From contig NZ_FRAC01000006.1 of the NCBI RefSeq assembly GCF_900142215.1, positions 1 to 64,000 of the forward strand: DNA of 64,000 nucleotides, given 5' to 3'. This DNA comes from Anaerocolumna jejuensis DSM 15929. Its GTDB lineage: Bacteria > Bacillota > Clostridia > Lachnospirales > Lachnospiraceae. The notes under the pieces were generated by a model. It ran no database searches. It was not told the origin of the DNA and worked only from the letters and a program-made list of their open reading frames with translations. This document shows positions 44,869 to 54,080 of the stretch, piece after piece. Both the position numbers and the translations under genes were made by a program. How positions within the stretch are numbered: position 1 is the first letter of the stretch; every line of letters begins with the position of its first letter.

Positions 44869-46923
44869 ATGATTTTTCAGCCTAAAACGTTGGATTATAC
44901 AATAAGTCCCTACACAGGGCTTACCAGAGAGAGCTGGATAGAAGCAGGTGAGTATCTTTTAACAGGTATCTTTCAGAATATTAAATCGATTCATGATCCC
45001 GTAATCATGCCAAGAAAAGAAACGGAAGTTACCTATCCTCATAAGAATGCGGCTGAGGGACAAAAGGAAATTGAAAAAAAAGCGGAGATTTTTGAAGGAC
45101 TGGCAAGATCCTTCTTTCTGGCGGCACCATTGATTCATAATGATCCGGATATTACCGTCTGTAATTACAGGCTCACGGACTATTATAAGGAGCAGGTATT
45201 ACGGGCATGTACCAGAAGCGACGTAAATTCGGTTGGAAATTATGAGGAACAATTAGAATTAGCAGGAACCCGTGATCCTTTCAGAACCTTCCAGCAGACG
45301 GTTGAGACATGTGCCCTGGTAGTGTGCCTGTGGAACTGCAAAGCAGAAATCTGGGACACATATACCAAAGAAGAAAAGGATACCATAGCTGCCTTTCTGT
45401 CTGGTTATGCCCATGCCAGTACAGTTCCCCAGAACTGGCGCCTGTTCAATATGCTGGATATGGCTTTTTTATACAGGGAAGGGTACCCCATTGATGAGGA
45501 TATCATGAGGGACCACGCCCAGGCAATCCTTAATTTCTATGCCGGAGACGGCTGGTACCGGGATGGGCACTCCTTTGATTACTATTCCTGCTGGGCATTT
45601 AATGTATATACACCTATCTGGAATCTTTGGTACGGCTATGAAAAGGAGCCTTATCTTGCGAAAAAATTCGAAGAGAATTCCAATAAATTAATGGAGACCT
45701 ATGGGGACTTTTTTGACAGGGATGGCTTTACCAATATGTGGGGAAGAAGCAACATTTACAGGAATGCGGCTACCAGTGCTTTTGACGGAAATATGCTGCT
45801 GAAAAGCTCAGAGGCGGACCCCGGGCGAGCCAGACGTATTGCCTCCGGCTCGCTGCTGCAGTTTCTGACCAGAGAGGACTTCCTCTATAAAGGGATTCCT
45901 ACCCTGGGATTTTACGGGCAGTTCACGCCCCTGGTCCAGGGGTATTCCTGTGCGGAATCACCCTTCTGGCTTGGGAAGGCATTTATCTGCCTGCATTTGC
46001 CGGCAGACCATCCTTTCTGGACAGCCAGAGAGAATAACGGCACCTGGGATAAGCTAGGGGAAAAGGAGCTGAAAGAGACAACCCTTGACGGACCGGCCCT
46101 TTGCTTTACCAACCATGGAGCCAACGGAGAGACTATTCTGCGGACTGGCAAGGTAGTAAAGAATATCGGGGATGAGCATGGCATGTGGAATTATTCCAAG
46201 CTGTGCTTTAACACCAAATATCCATGGGAATCGGCACCTTCTGCAGATGTGGAAGCACAGCAGTATGTGTTAAAGGATTTGACATCCGGTGACTATACCA
46301 AAGGAAATGTTACCTTCTGGCATGGAAAGAAAGAGGGGGTATTATACCGGAGACAGTTCTTTCATTACGAATTATCCAAGGAAAGCACCTGGATTCAGGC
46401 AGTGAATCTTGCGGATTTTCCGGTGCCTTATGGAATAATCAGAGTGGATAAGCTTAAGCTTCATCGCAGGCCCATAACTTTGACCCTGGGTGCCTATGGC
46501 TTTCCGGATAACGGAACAGAGATAATACAGCTGGAAAAAGGAAATGCAAAAGCAATCATCCTGAAAGGACACGATTTCACCGGAAGAGAAAAGCAGCTTG
46601 CAATGACACTGTATGATGGCTGGGATGAGATTGCACTCCTCCACAGTGAGGGAACTAATCCGGACTCTGCAAAATCCATTGTGGTCTATGGAAAGCTTAC
46701 CCAAAAGAAGCAATACGGATATGAGCCTTATATTATGATTTCCCAGGTGATTACGAAAGAAAGCCTGGAGGAATTTGGGGAAGAAGAAATTTTTCCCATT
46801 GCCTCAGTCACTTATAAGGACAAGGAAAAATGCGGTGGTTACGGCCCTGTAAATGTGCTGCTTAAAGATGGAAGCAGAAAAGTAATTGAGTTCGAAGGGA
46901 TAGAGGGAAATCTGCAGCTGTAA
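44869..46923 (+). CDS. DUF2264 domain-containing protein (putative glycan-active enzyme)
   Basis: This is a 684-residue protein without signal peptide, so probably cytoplasmic. The N-terminal 380 residues form the DUF2264 domain, an alpha/alpha-barrel-like region seen in the conserved N-W-R-L-F-N-M-L-D-M-A, G-D-G-W-Y-R-D-G-H-S-F-D-Y-Y and W-G-R-S-N-I-Y-R segments. A beta-sandwich-like C-terminal part follows. DUF2264 genes usually occur in polysaccharide loci, often with unsaturated uronyl or rhamnose-processing enzymes. The ATG at 44869 is the first one not followed at once by a stop. It is a single gene ending at a strong terminator. Exact reaction unknown. Confidence 0.88.
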   Translation: MIFQPKTLDYTISPYTGLTRESWIEAGEYLLTGIFQNIKSIHDPVIMPRKETEVTYPHKNAAEGQKEIEKKAEIFEGLARSFFLAAPLIHNDPDITVCNYRLTDYYKEQVLRACTRSDVNSVGNYEEQLELAGTRDPFRTFQQTVETCALVVCLWNCKAEIWDTYTKEEKDTIAAFLSGYAHASTVPQNWRLFNMLDMAFLYREGYPIDEDIMRDHAQAILNFYAGDGWYRDGHSFDYYSCWAFNVYTPIWNLWYGYEKEPYLAKKFEENSNKLMETYGDFFDRDGFTNMWGRSNIYRNAATSAFDGNMLLKSSEADPGRARRIASGSLLQFLTREDFLYKGIPTLGFYGQFTPLVQGYSCAESPFWLGKAFICLHLPADHPFWTARENNGTWDKLGEKELKETTLDGPALCFTNHGANGETILRTGKVVKNIGDEHGMWNYSKLCFNTKYPWESAPSADVEAQQYVLKDLTSGDYTKGNVTFWHGKKEGVLYRRQFFHYELSKESTWIQAVNLADFPVPYGIIRVDKLKLHRRPITLTLGAYGFPDNGTEIIQLEKGNAKAIILKGHDFTGREKQLAMTLYDGWDEIALLHSEGTNPDSAKSIVVYGKLTQKKQYGYEPYIMISQVITKESLEEFGEEEIFPIASVTYKDKEKCGGYGPVNVLLKDGSRKVIEFEGIEGNLQL

Positions 46924-46984
46924 TTTCAGATAGGTAATACGAAATTGAGGCTTTGTGTTTTAGGTTACTCTTGATATAGAGATA

Positions 46985-46999
46985 TAGAAAGCGCTTGTA
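46985..46999. promoter_or_regulatory. weak cre-like (CcpA) sequence
   Basis: TAGAAAGCGCTTGTA has the AAAGCGCTT core of catabolite-responsive elements but deviates at the outer positions. It lies after the DUF2264 stop and before its terminator, an odd place for promoter control. Confidence 0.3.
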
Positions 47000-47030
47000 T
47001 CATTCCTCTGCATAGAGACTTAAGATACAT

Positions 47031-47097
47031 TACCAGTTTTATATACGGCAATCGCAATGAATTGTCCGATTGGATGTATATAAAGCTGGTATTTTTT
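47031..47097 (+). terminator. long two-part terminator after the DUF2264 gene
   Basis: TACCAGTTTTATATAC (47031-47046) pairs with GTATATAAAGCTGGTA (47076-47091) with a G-U, an inner CAATCG/CGATTG stem extends it, and TTTTTT follows. The remaining bases to 47556 hold no gene that I can support and no convincing promoter. Confidence 0.85.
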
Positions 47098-47556
47098 GAA
47101 TAGTGTTATTCAGCATTCCCATATATTATAATTTAGATATAAAGGGAATCCCCATATCAGTATGTATTCTGTATCCTCCTTTTTCATTCTATTATATCTA
47201 AAGTCCCCCAGTTCCCCACTCCTTCTCTTAATACAACATTATCCCGTCAGGAACTAAAGGTTTATCTTAAATATAGCCGTACACTCTAAATCTGCAATCC
47301 CTGCATATTAAATGCAAATAAACACATGTAACTACTTCATATGCTACAATTCCGCTAGCTTTTCTACTATCATTTCTGCGATTATCAGAGCAGTAATATT
47401 CTATTAATTGTTGAGCTGTTTTAAAGTTAATTTCAGAATTCTGCATTCCAATATGTCAAAATAAACCTATGGAAGAAACAGTGACACAATAGAATAATAA
47501 CAATACAATTATATCGCAGGCGAAGTATCTTAATTAAAACTATTCATGGAGGCAAT

Positions 47557-50181
47557 ATGAAGATTAAGCAAATGAAGGTTCAAAATTTAAATAACCCCCT
47601 CGGCATTGGAACAAAGCAGCCAATCTTAAGTTATTTGCCGGATAATACTAAAACAGACCAATGCCAGTGTGCATACCGCATATTGGTATCCTCCACAAAG
47701 CAGGGACTGGAAATGGATATCGGAGACCTATGGGATACGGGAAAAAGGATGGGAAGTGAAAACTTTGGTATAGTTTATGAAGGGAAAGAAATGGCTTCCA
47801 GGCAGAAAGCTTACTGGAAGGTTAAAATCTGGGACGAAAGTGACAGGGAATCCGAGTGGAGCGATATTTCATGCTGGGAAATGGGCCTGTTAAATGCTTC
47901 GGACTGGACGGGCAGCTGGATAGGGCAGGGAGATGAATTTGGAGGAAATAAATCATCCTCACCTATGCTGATTCATGACTTTAAAATAACCAGGGAACCA
48001 ATAGAATATGCCCGTTTGTATATAAGCGGACTGGGATTATTTAAGGCTTATATGAACGGAGCTGAGCTGGACGATACCTTATTCGATCCGGGTGAGAGTG
48101 ATGCTGGTAAAACAGTATATTATGTTACATATGATATTACCTCTTTTCTTCAGAAGGGATGGAATACACTGGGCGTATTGCTGGGTAACGGGCAGTATAC
48201 AAATTATTTGGTAAACCCTGTAATGACCCTTCCGGATGGACAGGAGCTGCCGGAGCACCGCTATCAGAAAAACGATGGGAAGGTTTTCCGGCCAGGGATT
48301 TGCGGGGATAAAAAAATGATTGCCCAGGTAGAAGTGGTTTATGGGGATGGGCAGAGAGAAATTATAGCGGTATCCGATGAGGACTGGTCATGGAAAGAAA
48401 GCCCCATCATGTTTCAAAACTGGTATGGGGGTGAGGACTATGACGGTACCCTTGAGATTGAGGACTGGTTTAAACCTGCGGACAGGGAAAAGGACTGGCT
48501 ACAGGCTTCTATTATGCAGCCGCCAGGGGGTAAACTGGTAGCCAGGGAGTTTTTGCCGATTAAGATTATAAATCGTGAGCATCCTTCTTCTGTTACCAAG
48601 CTGAACAATGGTAATTGGTTAGTAGATATGGGACGGAACGGAGCCGGTTTTCCAGAACTGCATCTGAATGGAACAACACCAGAAATGAGGGGGACATGGA
48701 TTAAGATGTATCCAGCCGAACTGTTAAGGGAAGACGGCAGCGGAGTCAGCCAGGCTTCCTGCACCCAGAGCTGGAGTGAAAAATATCATTGTTCCATTGT
48801 TAATTCCTATAGAGTGAAGGGAATCGGTAAGGAGTGCTGGCATCCCATTTTTGCCTATCAGGGTTTTCAATATTTGGAGGTGGAAGGCTTTCCCGGTGAA
48901 CCATCCATAGAAAATTTCAGGTACTGCATCGTGCGGACGGAAAATGAAAAAAACGGAAGCTTTTATTCCTCCGATAAGCTGCTGAATCAGATCAATGATT
49001 TGGTGGAGCACTCTATTGAAAGCAATATGTTCAGTGCTTTTACGGACTGTCCCCAGATAGAGAAATTAGGCTGGATAGAAACGAGCCACCTGATGTTTCG
49101 TTCTATGGCAGGGAGCTATGACATCCGTTCCTGGATGAAAAAAATAATACATGATATCCTTGATTCTCAGATAAGCGAAGAAGAAGCCCTTATTCCCGGC
49201 AATGAGCCTGCGGGCTATGTACCGGCCATCATTCCGGAATATCAGAGAATTATAGGTCTGCACAAGGATCCCAACTGGAGCGGCGCATGTATATTCACTC
49301 CCTGGAATTATTACTGGTATTATGGTGACATTACCGTTCTAAAGGAAGCCTATCCTGTTATGAAAAAATATCTGGATTATTTAGGCGGATACACCAATAA
49401 CGGAATACTGGAGAATTATGCGCAAATGGGCGAATGGGGTGAATTGAATGAAACCACTCCCAAAGTATTGGTCGCTACCTGCTCCTATTACCGGATGCTG
49501 GATACTGTCAGCAGGATTTCAGAACTTCTGGGAGAAGCTTCTGACTGTATCCTGTATAAGCAATTGGCAGAACAGGTAAGGTGGTCATTCCATAAGCATC
49601 CACTGTGCTATAATCCTTCTAGAGGTGTTTATGGAAATGGCAGTCAATCCAGCTATGGTTGTGTACTTTACAATGGGTTGGTTCCCGAAGACAGTAAAAA
49701 GGACACGCTAGATAAGCTTGTTGAGGCTGTCAGAATCAGAGATTATCATCTATCCTCCGGGGAAGTAGGTTTGAAACAGGTATTTATCGCCTTGGCTGAA
49801 AATGGCAGAAGTGATATTGTTTATAAAATGGTCATGAACAAGACAAGCCCAAGCTATCGGTTTTTTGCGGATTTGGGACTTACGACCCTGCCGGAATACT
49901 GGAATTGTGAGGAGCTGTGGCAAGGTATGGAGAGAAGCCGTAATCATGCCATGATGGGCCATGTGAAAGAATGGCTGACTTATTATATGCTGGGAATCAA
50001 ACAGCTTGAACCTGCTTTCAAAAAGGTGGCAGTCAAGCCATTCCTGCCCGATGAAGTCAATGAATTAAAAGGAACCCTGGTTTGCCCTTACGGTGAAATA
50101 AGTGTTCAATATAAGCGAGAAAAAGAAGGAATTAAAACTAAAATAATACTTCCTCCCGGCGTACAGATTGTAGAACTGTAA
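47557..50181 (+). CDS. GH78 alpha-L-rhamnosidase
   Basis: The 874-residue protein starts at ATG 47557 after GGAGG and has no signal peptide, so it acts in the cytoplasm. The order of domains is typical of bacterial GH78: an N-terminal Ig-like domain (A-Y-R-I-L-V-S-S, Y-W-K-V-K-I-W-D), the rhamnosidase N-terminal beta domain (A-R-L-Y-I-S-G-L-G), a concanavalin-like domain, the alpha/alpha-barrel with T-D-C-P-Q-I-E-K-L-G-W-I-E near residue 498, where the conserved acid region lies, and a C-terminal beta domain (K-P-F-L-P). The usual R-E-R-x-G-W and G-D variants are replaced by I-E-K-L-G-W and I-E-T. It removes terminal alpha-L-rhamnose from imported oligosaccharides. An importer operon follows. 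Confidence 0.92.
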   Translation: MKIKQMKVQNLNNPLGIGTKQPILSYLPDNTKTDQCQCAYRILVSSTKQGLEMDIGDLWDTGKRMGSENFGIVYEGKEMASRQKAYWKVKIWDESDRESEWSDISCWEMGLLNASDWTGSWIGQGDEFGGNKSSSPMLIHDFKITREPIEYARLYISGLGLFKAYMNGAELDDTLFDPGESDAGKTVYYVTYDITSFLQKGWNTLGVLLGNGQYTNYLVNPVMTLPDGQELPEHRYQKNDGKVFRPGICGDKKMIAQVEVVYGDGQREIIAVSDEDWSWKESPIMFQNWYGGEDYDGTLEIEDWFKPADREKDWLQASIMQPPGGKLVAREFLPIKIINREHPSSVTKLNNGNWLVDMGRNGAGFPELHLNGTTPEMRGTWIKMYPAELLREDGSGVSQASCTQSWSEKYHCSIVNSYRVKGIGKECWHPIFAYQGFQYLEVEGFPGEPSIENFRYCIVRTENEKNGSFYSSDKLLNQINDLVEHSIESNMFSAFTDCPQIEKLGWIETSHLMFRSMAGSYDIRSWMKKIIHDILDSQISEEEALIPGNEPAGYVPAIIPEYQRIIGLHKDPNWSGACIFTPWNYYWYYGDITVLKEAYPVMKKYLDYLGGYTNNGILENYAQMGEWGELNETTPKVLVATCSYYRMLDTVSRISELLGEASDCILYKQLAEQVRWSFHKHPLCYNPSRGVYGNGSQSSYGCVLYNGLVPEDSKKDTLDKLVEAVRIRDYHLSSGEVGLKQVFIALAENGRSDIVYKMVMNKTSPSYRFFADLGLTTLPEYWNCEELWQGMERSRNHAMMGHVKEWLTYYMLGIKQLEPAFKKVAVKPFLPDEVNELKGTLVCPYGEISVQYKREKEGIKTKIILPPGVQIVEL

Positions 50182-50222
50182 ATTATAAATTATGCCTATA
50201 GGAAAAGGCTGTTCAAAGAAAT

Positions 50223-50267
50223 AAGAGGTCATAAATTTATATAAAAATAGATTTACGGCTTCTTTTT
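50223..50267 (+). terminator. terminator after the rhamnosidase gene
   Basis: AAGAGGTCATAAATTT (50223-50238) pairs with AGATTTACGGCTTCTT (50249-50264) using several G-U pairs and is followed by a long T-run. Confidence 0.85.
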
Positions 50268-50319
50268 TTGTTCAAAATAAACTAAAGAAATAGACAGTGA
50301 CGAAGAATTGTTCCATCGG

Positions 50320-50346
50320 TATAATGATACTAAGTTCAAGAACTTA
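50320..50346 (+). promoter_or_regulatory. -10 element with adjacent palindrome upstream of importer 2
   Basis: TATAAT at 50320-50325 is followed at once by the perfect palindrome TAAGTTC-AA-GAACTTA (50331-50346), overlapping the expected transcription start. No good -35 is seen, which would suit an activator or a weak regulated promoter. A second palindrome TTAACGTTAA occurs at 50376-50385. Confidence 0.5.
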
Positions 50347-50405
50347 AGGGGGAGCAGGGCTAAAAAAATTGGTTATTAACGTTAAGGAATGGAGGACTGG
50401 TATTT

Positions 50406-52058
50406 ATGAAAAGAAAGATGTCAAAGAAATGGATAGCTGTATTAATGGCTGTAACATTGACAGCTGCTTTTATGGCTGGATGCAGTACTAAAACAAAAGA
50501 GAATACCAATGGTGCGGCAAAGGATGGCGGAGGGGTTACGTCTGATGAAAGTAATGGAAAGGCTTTGTTGCCAATGTCATTTGCCCGGACAACCGATGCT
50601 TCGATTGAATCCAATATATTTGCGCAAGTCAATGAGAACTGGGAAGATAACAGATGGAACAAGCTGTATGAGGATGAGCTGGGAGTTGATGTTGTATATA
50701 AGTGGGTTGCAACTACCGCCGAGCAGGGAACGCAGAAATTAAACGCTGCCATTGCAACAGGTGATATTCCCGATGTATGCCAGGTGGATAAGAGTACTAT
50801 GAAGCAGATGGCGGAAGCGGGCCTGATTATTGATATTGCACCTTACTTTGAGAAATATGCCAGTGACAGACTCAAAAAGCTCATTGGGGATGCTGGAAGC
50901 AAAAGCATTGAAGCAGCTACTTTTGATGGAACACAGTATGGTTTTCCTTTTGTAGATAGTGACCTGGAAAGAGCTGACATGCTCTGGCTCAGGCAGGACT
51001 GGCTTGATAAGGCAGGGCTTAAGGCACCTGAAAGCATTGATGATCTGGAAAAGATAATGATAGAGTTTCAAAAGATTGGCGGAGACGGGGCAATCGGTAT
51101 GAGAGTAGGAAACACCGCCAACCTTCCAGGCTTTTTTAATGCCTATGGTGTCTATCCCGGAGCATGGACCAAAGCTTCCGATGGAACGCTCCAATATGGA
51201 AAATCTACAACGGCAATGAAGGAGCCTCTTGCTAAATTGGCAGACTGGTATTCGAAAGGCCTCATAGACAAGGAATTTTATGTAAAGGATGATACTGCTG
51301 CAAATGAAAGCCTGGTAAACAGCAAATGCGGTGCCGTATATGCATGGCATGCCTATGGCTTATGGCCGCTGCAGGATAGTGTAACCTCTAATCCCAAAGC
51401 TGACTGGAGACCTTTCTCCCTTGTTCCAAGTAAGGCCGGCAATACGGTAAGCCCTGGTATCAGCCTTGCGACCACCAGCTGGTACGTTGTAAGTTCTAGA
51501 TGCAAAAACCCGGAGAAATTCATTGAAATGATGAACCTGTACTGTGAAAAGAGCTTCGGAGAAAGCAAGGAGGACTATTCCAAGTACATAAATCCGGGCG
51601 GAAAAATGGAAGGCCTATGGCGGTTATCACCAGTAACGATTAATACACCGAATAAAAACCAGATTACCACCCAAAAAGTGATTAAGGCCATGGAGGATGG
51701 AAATACCAGTGATATGAACGGCGAAGAAACAAATATGTACAACTATTGCAAAGCTTACCAGGGCGGTGACAGAAGCCTGTGGGGATGGAATATTGAATTT
51801 AATAAAGGCGGCTCCCAGGAGGTTCTGATTGGATATCAAAAAGCGGGAAATCTGGTGTATGATGAATTTTACGGCGCACCCACACCCACTATGTCTAAAA
51901 CAATGACGACCATAGAATCCATATTGGATGAAGCCATCATCAAAATTATATCCGGCCAGATGAAGGTCGATGATTATGATAAAGCGATTGCCGACTGGAA
52001 GGCAGCCGGCGGGGAGCAGATCACAAAAGAAGTAAATGATTGGTACAGCTCCAAATAG
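50406..52058 (+). CDS. extracellular solute-binding lipoprotein (importer 2, LplA/YtcQ type)
   Basis: The 550-residue lipoprotein has a signal peptide ending F-M-A-G-Cys26. The large binding domain is of the type used by LplA/YtcQ systems for complex oligosaccharides (L-D-K-A-G-L-K-A-P-E-S-I-D-D-L, W-R-P-F-S-L-V-P, long C-terminal helix region). It is about 75-100 residues larger than the other two binding proteins here. GGAGGACTGGTATTT precedes the ATG. The position after a GH78 rhamnosidase and the LplABC-like make-up suggest a rhamnose-containing ligand such as rhamnogalacturonan fragments, as for the YtcQ/YtcP/YteP system. This is inferred. Confidence 0.9.
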   Translation: MKRKMSKKWIAVLMAVTLTAAFMAGCSTKTKENTNGAAKDGGGVTSDESNGKALLPMSFARTTDASIESNIFAQVNENWEDNRWNKLYEDELGVDVVYKWVATTAEQGTQKLNAAIATGDIPDVCQVDKSTMKQMAEAGLIIDIAPYFEKYASDRLKKLIGDAGSKSIEAATFDGTQYGFPFVDSDLERADMLWLRQDWLDKAGLKAPESIDDLEKIMIEFQKIGGDGAIGMRVGNTANLPGFFNAYGVYPGAWTKASDGTLQYGKSTTAMKEPLAKLADWYSKGLIDKEFYVKDDTAANESLVNSKCGAVYAWHAYGLWPLQDSVTSNPKADWRPFSLVPSKAGNTVSPGISLATTSWYVVSSRCKNPEKFIEMMNLYCEKSFGESKEDYSKYINPGGKMEGLWRLSPVTINTPNKNQITTQKVIKAMEDGNTSDMNGEETNMYNYCKAYQGGDRSLWGWNIEFNKGGSQEVLIGYQKAGNLVYDEFYGAPTPTMSKTMTTIESILDEAIIKIISGQMKVDDYDKAIADWKAAGGEQITKEVNDWYSSK

Positions 52059-52069
52059 TCAGATTAATT

Positions 52070-52114
52070 ACTGGTGCGGAAGGACGGTAAACAATGCATC
52101 CGTACCAGTTTTTT
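52070..52114 (+). terminator. partial terminator between binding protein and permease (importer 2)
   Basis: ACTGGTGCGGA (52070-52080) pairs with TCCGTACCAGT (52099-52109) with one G-U pair, and TTTTTT follows. It stands directly between binding-protein and permease genes, as in the two other importers. Confidence 0.88.
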
Positions 52115-52129
52115 AAGAAGGGATTATTT

Positions 52130-53062
52130 ATGAACAGGAAAAACAGGTATGTAAAGTCAAGCTACACCTTGGGCAAGTTTAAAAGAGAATTGCCCCTGCA
52201 TCTTATGATTTTACCGGGACTTATCCTTGTATTTATTTTTAGTTATGTTCCAATGGCAGGTCTGACCATGGCCTTTCAGAATTTTATCCCCAGCAAGGGC
52301 TTGTTTGGAGAGCAAAAATGGATAGGTCTTGAGAATTTTAATTTTATATTTCATCTGCCCGGGTTTACCAGGGCATTGAGAAATACGGTTATTATTGCAT
52401 TTTGGAAAATACTGCTGGGTCTGGCAGTGCCAATCATATTTGCCCTTCTTTTAAATGAAGTGCATTCGCGAAAAGTACACCGGGTTGTTCAGACAATTGT
52501 ATATCTTCCTTACTTTATGTCCTGGGTAATTTTAAGCGGAATTCTAGTAGATATCCTCTCTGCAAATGGAATCGTGAACGAAACCTTGAAAAGCTTAGGA
52601 ATGAATCCGGTTTTCTTCCTGGGTGATAATCGGTATTTTCGCTGGACCAGTATATGGTCCGATGTCTGGAAGAATTTTGGCTATGGCGCTATTGTATATT
52701 TGGCCGCCATCCTGGGCATTGATACGGAACTGTATGAAGCGGCACAGATTGATGGAGCAAACCGGTGGAAGCAGACATGGCATGTAACCTTACCGGGTAT
52801 GCGTATGATTGTTATACTTATGCTGGTATTAAGTCTTGGTAACGTACTAAATGCCGGATTTGATCAGATATTCAACCTCTACAGCCCCGCTGTTTATGAA
52901 AGCGGCGATATTATAGATACCTTCGTGTACCGGATGGGCGTACTGGATGCCCAATATGGACCAGCAACGGCCGTGGGCCTGTTTAAATCCATTATTTCCA
53001 CCATTTTTATTTCAATATCCTACATCCTTGCATACCGCCTGGCGGATTACAGGATTTTTTAG
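52130..53062 (+). CDS. ABC transporter permease (importer 2, LplB/YteP type)
   Basis: ATG 52130 with AAGGGA is chosen; the upstream in-frame ATG at 52094 lies inside the terminator hairpin. The 310 residues have six helices, a basic N-terminus, the L-M-I-L-P-G-L-I-L-V-F-I-F-S-Y-V-P-M-A-G signature of LplB-like permeases and the EAA loop (Y-E-A-A-Q-I-D-G-A-N-R-W-K). It works with the permease in the next gene and an ATPase encoded elsewhere. Confidence 0.92.
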   Translation: MNRKNRYVKSSYTLGKFKRELPLHLMILPGLILVFIFSYVPMAGLTMAFQNFIPSKGLFGEQKWIGLENFNFIFHLPGFTRALRNTVIIAFWKILLGLAVPIIFALLLNEVHSRKVHRVVQTIVYLPYFMSWVILSGILVDILSANGIVNETLKSLGMNPVFFLGDNRYFRWTSIWSDVWKNFGYGAIVYLAAILGIDTELYEAAQIDGANRWKQTWHVTLPGMRMIVILMLVLSLGNVLNAGFDQIFNLYSPAVYESGDIIDTFVYRMGVLDAQYGPATAVGLFKSIISTIFISISYILAYRLADYRIF

Positions 53063-53074
53063 GAGGCATATGAC

Positions 53075-53956
53075 ATGAGAAAAAAATCAACTGGCAGAAT
53101 CCTATTCGAAATAATTAATTATACAGTTTTATTCCTTTTAGGCTCTATTTGTTTATTACCGGTAATTCACATACTGGCAATTTCCTTTTCCAGTAATACC
53201 GCAGCTGCCGCGGGAACTGTGACACTATGGCCGGTAGGCTTTACAACCTATTCCTATGAGTATGTGGCAGGGCGGAAGGAATTCTGGCATGCTGTCTTAA
53301 TATCCCTGGAACGCGTGGGCATCGGGGTCCCTCTTAGCATGCTGCTGACGATAATGATTGCTTACCCCCTCTCCAAAGAAACATCTCATTTTCGGATGCG
53401 TACGGTATATGTCTGGTTTTTCTTCTTCACCATGCTATTTTCCGGGGGATTGATTCCAGGGTATATGCTGATTCAGAATCTGAATATGATGGACAGCATC
53501 TGGGCCTTAATATTGCCTGCTGCAGTACCGGTGTATAATATTGTTCTTATGCTGAATTTTTTCCGGGGTATACCAAAGGAATTGGAAGAAGCCTCCGTGA
53601 TTGACGGAGCAACCCAGTGGCAGACGTGCTTTCGGATTTATATACCCTGTGCCAAGCCATCCATTGCGACCTTATCCTTATTTACATTTGTTTCCCACTG
53701 GAACAGCTGGTTTGACGGCCTCCTGTTCTCTAATTTTTCATCCAATTATCCCTTGGCCTCTTACCTGCAAACAGTAGTGGTAAGAAGGGATATGACGCTG
53801 CTTGGAGCCGGCGATTTACAGGCATTAATGAATATATCTGACAGAACTGTAAAATCTGCTCAGATTTTTATGGGAATGTTACCGATATTTATAGTATATC
53901 CCTTCGTACAAAAGCATTTTGTAAAGGGAATTGTGGTCGGTTCCGTAAAGGGATAA
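53075..53956 (+). CDS. carbohydrate ABC transporter permease (importer 2, LplC/YtcP type)
   Basis: The 293 residues have six helices, S-S-N-T-A-A-A-A-G-T-V-T-L-W-P near residue 45 (seen in LplC-type permeases), the EAA loop (E-E-A-S-V-I-D-G-A-T-Q-W-Q) and the C-terminus Y-P-F-V-Q-K-H-F-V-K-G. AGGAGG precedes the ATG 12 bases after the first permease stop. It closes the importer 2 operon. Confidence 0.92.
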   Translation: MRKKSTGRILFEIINYTVLFLLGSICLLPVIHILAISFSSNTAAAAGTVTLWPVGFTTYSYEYVAGRKEFWHAVLISLERVGIGVPLSMLLTIMIAYPLSKETSHFRMRTVYVWFFFFTMLFSGGLIPGYMLIQNLNMMDSIWALILPAAVPVYNIVLMLNFFRGIPKELEEASVIDGATQWQTCFRIYIPCAKPSIATLSLFTFVSHWNSWFDGLLFSNFSSNYPLASYLQTVVVRRDMTLLGAGDLQALMNISDRTVKSAQIFMGMLPIFIVYPFVQKHFVKGIVVGSVKG

Positions 53957-54005
53957 TTAAGCCGTTCCTTGCTTTGTTTCTGCTGCTGTCCTGCAATACT
54001 ATTAT

Positions 54006-54034
54006 TTGTAACTGGATATACCCTGTGATATAAT
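54006..54034 (+). promoter_or_regulatory. sigma-A-type promoter for the AraC gene
   Basis: TTGTAA (54006-54011), a 17-bp spacer, TATAAT (54029-54034), 46 bases before the ATG at 54081. Confidence 0.7.
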
Positions 54035-54080
54035 CTTAATACAACTCATTGTGTATTCTTGTGACCGGCAGGTGATAAAA

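Noticed and set aside
50739..51350. 203-codon minus-strand frame inside the importer 2 binding-protein gene
   Set aside because: It is fully inside a well-supported gene on the other strand and resembles no protein that I know.
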